Shown piece after piece: positions 30,755 through 35,029 of a stretch of DNA of 35,029 nucleotides. Position 1 is the stretch's first letter, and the number at the start of each line of letters is the position of its first letter. This DNA comes from an uncultured Pseudomonadota bacterium (GTDB taxonomy: Bacteria; Pseudomonadota; Gammaproteobacteria; Steroidobacterales; Steroidobacteraceae): positions 82,210-117,238 of the forward strand of contig CADEFQ010000005.1 in the NCBI GenBank assembly GCA_902826635.1, in the 5' to 3' direction. Both the position numbers and the translations under genes were made by a program. The notes under the pieces were generated by a model. It worked only from the letters and a program-made list of their open reading frames with translations. It did no database searches and was not told where the DNA came from.

Positions 30755-33246
30755 CAGCCGCCTCGCAGCGCGAGGAGCGGCGATTGATTGACGACCGAGC
30801 GTGTCGCGAACCACCCGCCGCCCGCGACCAGCGCCGCGCCGGCCGCGAGGCCCCACAGCCAGATCCACGCATCAAAGCTGTAGCGCACGTCGAGCACATG
30901 CTTCGCGACGAGATAGCCCGCGACGCTCGCGCCCAGCGCCGCAAGCAAGCCGGCCAGCAGGCCGAGCGTGACGAACTCCGCCAACACGCCCGCGCGCACG
31001 GTACGGCGGCTCGCACCGAGCGTGCGAAGGATCGCGCTTTCGAAACGGCGCTCCTCGCGACTCGTCTGCACCGCCGCGAGCAGCACCGTGAGGCCGGCGA
31101 GCAGCGTGAACGCGAACACGCTCTGCACCGCGACCGCCGCCTTGTCAGCGACCCCGCGCACCTGGTTCAGGATGCTGTCGATATCGAACACCGACACGCT
31201 CGGGAAACGTTTGACGAGTTTCGCGATCGGCCGCCTCACATCCGGCGCGAAGTGCGCGCTCGTCATCCAGGTGCCCGCCGTGGCATCGAGCAGCCCCGGC
31301 GGAAACACGAGGAAGAAATTCGGCTGGAAGCTGTCCCATTTCACTTCCCGCACACTCGCGACCTTGACGGTGAACGCCTCGCCGGCCACGTCGAAGCTGA
31401 GCGCATCGCCGAGCTTGAGTCCGAGCGAGTCGCGATATTCCGTTGAAACCGACACCAGCGGCTGCCCGGTGTCCTCCGGGCGCCACCAGTGACCCGCGAC
31501 GATCTGGTTGTCGGCCCCGAGCTCGGTCGACCAAGTGAGATTCTGCTCGCGGTTGGCGAAACCCTCCCCGTCTTCTTTCGCAAAGGTCAGCTCGTCGAGC
31601 GGTCGCCCGTTGATCGCGGTCATGCGCCCGCGGATCATCGGCAGCGCGCGCGACACCTCGGCGCCGTCCTCCCGCAAAGTCGCGAGGAACGCTTCGCGAT
31701 CACCGGGCGGAATATTGATGAAGAAAAAGTTCGGCACGTCGACCGGCAGGCTGGCGCGCCAGTCCTCGAGCAGATCGTGCCGCACGAGCGCGAGCAGCAA
31801 CAGCACCATGATGCCGAGGCCGAACGCGACCACCTGCACGACGCTTTCGGCGCGGCGACGCGCGAGGTTCGCGATCCCGTAGCGCCACGCGACCCCGACA
31901 CGACCGCGGACCGACCCGGTGAACCGGACGAGCAGTGCGCCGCACAGCGCGAGGAGCGCGAGAAACACCGCGAGGCCGACCACGAAACCCGCCATCAGCG
32001 CGACATCGCGCACGACCCAATAGATGAGGCCGACGATGGCGATCGCAGCCGGCCAGAAGGCGAGCCAGATCACGAGCGGCGGCGGCCCGACATCCCGACG
32101 CAGCACACGGATTGCCGGCACGCGCGACAACTGCAGCAGCGGTGGCAAGGCAAACCCGGCGAGCAGGGCGATCGCGGTGATGATGGCGAGCGCGATCGGC
32201 ATGAGGCTCGGCGGCGGCAGGGTCGCCACGGCCAGCAAGTCCCGCAGCGCGTGCAGGAGCCAGGCCTGTGCCCCGTAACCCGCGGCCGAGCCGAGGCCCG
32301 CGGCGATGGCCGCGATCAGGCTCAACTGCGCGAGGCTCACGGCGAGCGTGAAGGCACGCGTCGCGCCGAGCGTCTTCATCAGCGCCACGGCATCGAGATG
32401 ACGCTGTACGTAGCGTCGCGCGGCCATCGCGACTGCGATCGAGCACAGGAGCACGCTCACGAGGCTCGCGAGACTGAGAAAACGCCCCGCGCGATCGATC
32501 GCACTCTTCACCTGCGGGCTCGATTCGGTGATGTCGAGCACGCGCTCGCCGCGCTGCTTGTGCGCCACGATCCAGGTCTTGAACGCATCGACCGCGCCGC
32601 GTCCGCCGGCGAACAGTGCGGCGTAGCGGGCGCGGCTGCCAGGCTGAATGAGCCCCGTCGAGGGCAGGTCCTCGACGTTCATCAGCAGCGACGGCGCGAG
32701 TTCCGTGAACGACGAGCCCTGATCGGGCCGCGTGACCAGCGCGCGGCTCACGCGCAAGTTCGCAGCGCCGATCGACACCTCATCGCCGACCGCAGCGCCG
32801 ATCGTCGCGAGCAGCCGGCCTTCGGCCCAGACCTCCCCGCGCGCGGGAATGCCGGTGGCGGGCGCGGCCGGGCCGAACGCGACCGGCGCCACCGTCACCA
32901 CGCCGCGCAAGGGGTAGGACGGACTCACGGCGCGAATCGCCGTCAGCTGCGATGCGTCGCCGTGGAATACCACGGACAACGTGCCGGTGCTGGTCGCGGT
33001 CGCGAGCCCGCGGCGCCGCGCTTCCGCGAGGTAGTCGGGCGACAGGGGCGCCGGGGATTCCAGCCGCAGATCGGCGGCGAGCACTTCGCTCGCCTGCAGG
33101 TCGAGTGCGGCGCTCACGCGGCTCACGACGAAACCAACTGCCGTGAGCGCGGCGACCGCGATCGTGAGCGCGAGCAGCAGCACTCCGAGCTCGCCCGAGC
33201 GCCATTCCCGCGACAGGGTACGTAGTGCGATCGTGAGTGCGCGCAT
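30754..33246 (-). CDS. ybbP: ABC transporter permease, YbbP-like (FtsX family)
   Basis: An 830-residue inner-membrane permease with the two-repeat FtsX/MacB layout of YbbP: an N-terminal helix (LGVLLLALTIAVAALTAVGFVV), a large periplasmic domain, groups of membrane helices in the middle and at the end, and a second periplasmic domain (about 520-690). The length matches E. coli YbbP (about 800). It would pair with the ATPase encoded 11 bases upstream. FtsX-type permeases generally move or extract substrates at the membrane rather than import them. Synteny with tesA-ybbA-ybbP supports the assignment. The ATG at 33246 was chosen since upstream sequence is not conserved in pattern. Confidence 0.88.
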   Translation of the reverse strand: MRALTIALRTLSREWRSGELGVLLLALTIAVAALTAVGFVVSRVSAALDLQASEVLAADLRLESPAPLSPDYLAEARRRGLATATSTGTLSVVFHGDASQLTAIRAVSPSYPLRGVVTVAPVAFGPAAPATGIPARGEVWAEGRLLATIGAAVGDEVSIGAANLRVSRALVTRPDQGSSFTELAPSLLMNVEDLPSTGLIQPGSRARYAALFAGGRGAVDAFKTWIVAHKQRGERVLDITESSPQVKSAIDRAGRFLSLASLVSVLLCSIAVAMAARRYVQRHLDAVALMKTLGATRAFTLAVSLAQLSLIAAIAAGLGSAAGYGAQAWLLHALRDLLAVATLPPPSLMPIALAIITAIALLAGFALPPLLQLSRVPAIRVLRRDVGPPPLVIWLAFWPAAIAIVGLIYWVVRDVALMAGFVVGLAVFLALLALCGALLVRFTGSVRGRVGVAWRYGIANLARRRAESVVQVVAFGLGIMVLLLLALVRHDLLEDWRASLPVDVPNFFFINIPPGDREAFLATLREDGAEVSRALPMIRGRMTAINGRPLDELTFAKEDGEGFANREQNLTWSTELGADNQIVAGHWWRPEDTGQPLVSVSTEYRDSLGLKLGDALSFDVAGEAFTVKVASVREVKWDSFQPNFFLVFPPGLLDATAGTWMTSAHFAPDVRRPIAKLVKRFPSVSVFDIDSILNQVRGVADKAAVAVQSVFAFTLLAGLTVLLAAVQTSREERRFESAILRTLGASRRTVRAGVLAEFVTLGLLAGLLAALGASVAGYLVAKHVLDVRYSFDAWIWLWGLAAGAALVAGGGWFATRSVVNQSPLLALRGG

Positions 33247-33257
33247 CCTGTCGATCC

Positions 33258-33920
33258 TCAGGCGAGACGCCCGCCGTCCATGTGCAGCGCACGGCCACAA
33301 CGCGCGGCCAAGGCGTGATCGTGGGTGACGAGCACGACCGTCGTCTGCAAGTCGCGGTTCAGATCGAAGAGCAGGTCGCAGACTCGCTTGCCGGTCGCCG
33401 CGTCGAGATTCCCGGTGGGCTCATCGGCGAACAGCACGGCTGGGCGTGTGACGAACGCACGCGCGAGGGCGACGCGCTGCTGCTCGCCACCCGACAACTG
33501 GCGCGGGTAATGGCCCGTGCGTGCGCGCAGCCCGACGCGCTCGAGCGTCTGCGTCGCGTGCGCCTGCGCGTCGCGCCGACCCGCGAGTTCGAGCGGCAGC
33601 ATCACGTTCTCGAGCGCCGTGAGAGCCGGCACCAGATGAAAGGCCTGGAATACGAAGCCGACCCGCTCGGCGCGCAGCCTGGCGCGGCCGTCTTCATCGA
33701 GCGCGGTGAGGTTCTGGCCGGCGAGCCACACCTGCCCCGAAGTCGGCACGTCGAGGCCGGCAAGCAACGCGAGCAGGGTCGATTTTCCGGCGCCGGACGG
33801 GCCCACGATCGCCACCGATTCGCCCGCCGCGATATCGAGCTCGACCTCCCGCACGATGGTCAGCGGACCTTCCGGACTGGTAACCTCTTTCGAGATGCTT
33901 TCGGCCTTGAGAACGCTCAT
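33258..33920 (-). CDS. ybbA: ABC transporter ATP-binding protein, YbbA-like (LolD/MacB group)
   Basis: A 220-residue ATPase. Walker A is GPSGAGKST (40-48), the Q-loop sits in FVFQAFHLVP, the signature LSGGEQQRVALARA begins at 142, Walker B is AVLFADEP (161-168), and the H-loop is VTHDH. The extra residues DEDGRARLRAERVGFVFQ are typical of the LolD/YbbA group. It energises the YbbP permease. The ATG at 33920 is favoured by AGGA just upstream and family alignment; its first 26 bases overlap the first 26 bases of tesA on the other strand, so the two genes start head to head inside one another. Confidence 0.92.
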   Translation of the reverse strand: MSVLKAESISKEVTSPEGPLTIVREVELDIAAGESVAIVGPSGAGKSTLLALLAGLDVPTSGQVWLAGQNLTALDEDGRARLRAERVGFVFQAFHLVPALTALENVMLPLELAGRRDAQAHATQTLERVGLRARTGHYPRQLSGGEQQRVALARAFVTRPAVLFADEPTGNLDAATGKRVCDLLFDLNRDLQTTVVLVTHDHALAARCGRALHMDGGRLA

Positions 33921-34515
33921 TGTCCTGGTTCTGTTCGTGGTGCCGGTTGCGGCGCACGCTACCGACCGCACGATCCTCGTGTTCGGCGACAGCATCAGTG
34001 CGGGCTATGGACTCAAGGCGGGAGAAGGATGGGTGGCCCTCCTTCAAAAACGCCTTGCGGACCAAGGGTACGGGTACCGCGTAGTGAATGCCAGCGTGAG
34101 CGGTGAAACGACGAGCGGTGGTGAAGTACGGTTGCCGCGCGCGCTCGGGCTGCACAAGCCTCGCGTGGTCGTGCTCGAGCTCGGCGCGAATGACGGCCTG
34201 CGCGGCCTGTCGCTCGATGTCTCGCGGCGCGACCTCTCCGCCATGATCGAGGCCGCGCAGGTGAGCGGCGCGAAGGTGTTGATCCTCGGCATGCGCATCC
34301 CGCCGAATTACGGCCCGCGCTACACGGAAGCCTTCGAGCACATGTATGCTGATCTCGCGAAGAAGTACCGCGTGCCGCTGGTGCCATTTTTCATGGAGAA
34401 AGTGGCGCTCGACGGCAAACTGATGCAGGCCGACGGACTGCACCCGACCGCCGCGGCACAGCCGCTGTTGCTCGAGACGGCGTGGCCGGCGCTCCGCCGG
34501 CTGCTCGGAAGCTGA
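33895..34515 (+). CDS. tesA: Thioesterase I / arylesterase TesA (SGNH hydrolase)
   Basis: A 206-residue periplasmic lipase/esterase. A signal peptide (MLSALRTLIVLVLFVVPVAAHA) is followed by the SGNH blocks: GDSIS (31-35) with Ser33 as the nucleophile, Gly70 region (VSGETTSGG), LGANDG with Asn99, and DGLHP with Asp180 and His183. The length and motifs match TesA (about 208 residues in E. coli), which hydrolyses acyl-thioesters, esters and lysophospholipids. The start at 33895 begins the signal peptide and lies inside the ybbA coding sequence. fadD follows 11 bases downstream, so the two are likely co-transcribed. Confidence 0.94.
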   Translation: MLSALRTLIVLVLFVVPVAAHATDRTILVFGDSISAGYGLKAGEGWVALLQKRLADQGYGYRVVNASVSGETTSGGEVRLPRALGLHKPRVVVLELGANDGLRGLSLDVSRRDLSAMIEAAQVSGAKVLILGMRIPPNYGPRYTEAFEHMYADLAKKYRVPLVPFFMEKVALDGKLMQADGLHPTAAAQPLLLETAWPALRRLLGS

Positions 34516-34521
34516 AGGAGA
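34515..34521 (+). promoter_or_regulatory. Ribosome binding site fixing the GTG start of fadD
   Basis: AAGGAGA, five bases before GTG at 34527. It identifies the start of a gene for which no ATG is available. Confidence 0.65.
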
Positions 34522-34526
34522 GACGC

Positions 34527-35029
34527 GTGGACAAGTACTGGCTGAAGTCATACCCGCCGGACGTGCCGGCGGAAATCGACCCCACCGAGTACAGCTCGCT
34601 GAAGGAACTCACCGAGCGCAATTGCTCGAAGTACGCGGATCGCGACGCCTACGTGATGATGGATCGCGCGATGACCTACCGCGAGCTCGATCGCGATTCG
34701 GCGGCATTTGCGGCCTGGCTTCAGCACCGTGCGGGGGCGCGCCCCGGCACCCGCGTCGCCTTGATGATGCCGAATATCCTGCAGTATCCGGTCGCGATGT
34801 TTGGCGCCCTGCGCGCCGGGCTCACGATCGTGAACGTCAACCCGCTCTACACCTGGCACGAGCTCGAGCACCAGTTGAACGATTCCGGAGCGGAAATCAT
34901 CGTCGTGCTCGAGAACTTCGCGCATGTGGTCGCACAGGCCCTGCCGAAAACCTCGATCAAGACGGTCATCGTCACCTCCGTTGGCGCGATGCTCGGCGTC
35001 GTGAAGGGCACGATCGTCGATTTCGTCGT
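34527..35029 (+). CDS. fadD: Long-chain fatty acid-CoA ligase FadD (3' end outside window)
   Basis: The first 167 residues of an AMP-forming acyl-CoA synthetase. The GTG start is supported by AAGGAGA. Sequence blocks match FadD closely: WLKSYPPDVPAEIDPTEYSSL, MTYRELDRDSAAFAAWLQ, RVALMMPNILQYPVAMFG, GLTIVNVNPLYTWHELEHQ and LNDSGAEIIVV. The ATP-binding and adenylation motifs lie beyond the window. FadD activates fatty acids for beta-oxidation or other uses; placed directly behind tesA, it could recapture fatty acids released by that enzyme. An intact reading frame runs to the last base. Confidence 0.9.
   Translation, partial: MDKYWLKSYPPDVPAEIDPTEYSSLKELTERNCSKYADRDAYVMMDRAMTYRELDRDSAAFAAWLQHRAGARPGTRVALMMPNILQYPVAMFGALRAGLTIVNVNPLYTWHELEHQLNDSGAEIIVVLENFAHVVAQALPKTSIKTVIVTSVGAMLGVVKGTIVDFV

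Noticed and set aside
1-35029. tRNA, rRNA, CRISPR array, insertion sequence or riboswitch
   Set aside because: No cloverleaf-like, spaced-repeat, transposase or recognised aptamer pattern was found on reading either strand; gaps between genes are too short for most of them.

Overview
This is a gene-dense, GC-rich stretch of a Gram-negative proteobacterial chromosome with 26 protein-coding genes, the first and last cut by the window edges. A gammaproteobacterium is the best guess: the tesA/ybbA/ybbP cluster followed by fadD, a large TonB-dependent receptor behind a TPR-sulfotransferase, an RND efflux pair and a LytS/LytTR two-component system all fit (inference, since no rRNA or marker phylogeny is available). 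No tRNA, rRNA, CRISPR array, insertion sequence or complete prophage was seen. The only phage-flavoured gene is a lone ORF6N-domain protein. No gap between genes exceeds about 130 bases.

Layout. 1-4017: the tail of an unknown gene, a large FadE-like acyl-CoA dehydrogenase, and a LysR regulator divergent from an aldo/keto reductase. 4150-7686: signalling genes, namely a degenerate EAL-domain protein followed by a LytS-type histidine kinase and its LytTR response regulator (stop and start overlap). 7690-15177, all on the minus strand: a tightly overlapped five-gene block, in transcription order a CntA/GbcA-like Rieske oxygenase, two PYROXD2/phytoene-desaturase-fold FAD oxidoreductases, a GcvT-family (folate-dependent) methyl/aminomethyltransferase and a secreted S9 peptidase. 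15279-17704: an ORF6N protein carrying a perfect 15-bp inverted repeat inside its coding DNA, a VOC/PhnB-like protein and a lipoprotein amidohydrolase. 17836-22330: TPR-sulfotransferase plus TonB-dependent receptor. 22424-28217, minus strand: DUF4139 protein, RND pump and its periplasmic adaptor. 28344-29120: a membrane protein resembling an anti-sigma factor. 29111-33920, minus strand: ybbA, ybbP and a membrane-anchored metallophosphoesterase, with tesA and fadD running the other way to the window end.

How genes may work together. The most interesting block is the Rieske-FAD-FAD-GcvT-peptidase operon. Oxidative removal of a methyl or carbon group by the Rieske enzyme, further oxidation by the FAD enzymes and capture of one-carbon units on tetrahydrofolate by the GcvT-like protein would make a complete demethylation route for a methylated amine or methoxylated compound. 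The substrate is unknown and no Rieske reductase is encoded here. The second notable block is ybbA-ybbP-metallophosphoesterase, divergent from and overlapping tesA, which suggests membrane-lipid or hydrophobic-ester processing at the inner membrane, with fadD ready to activate released fatty acids.
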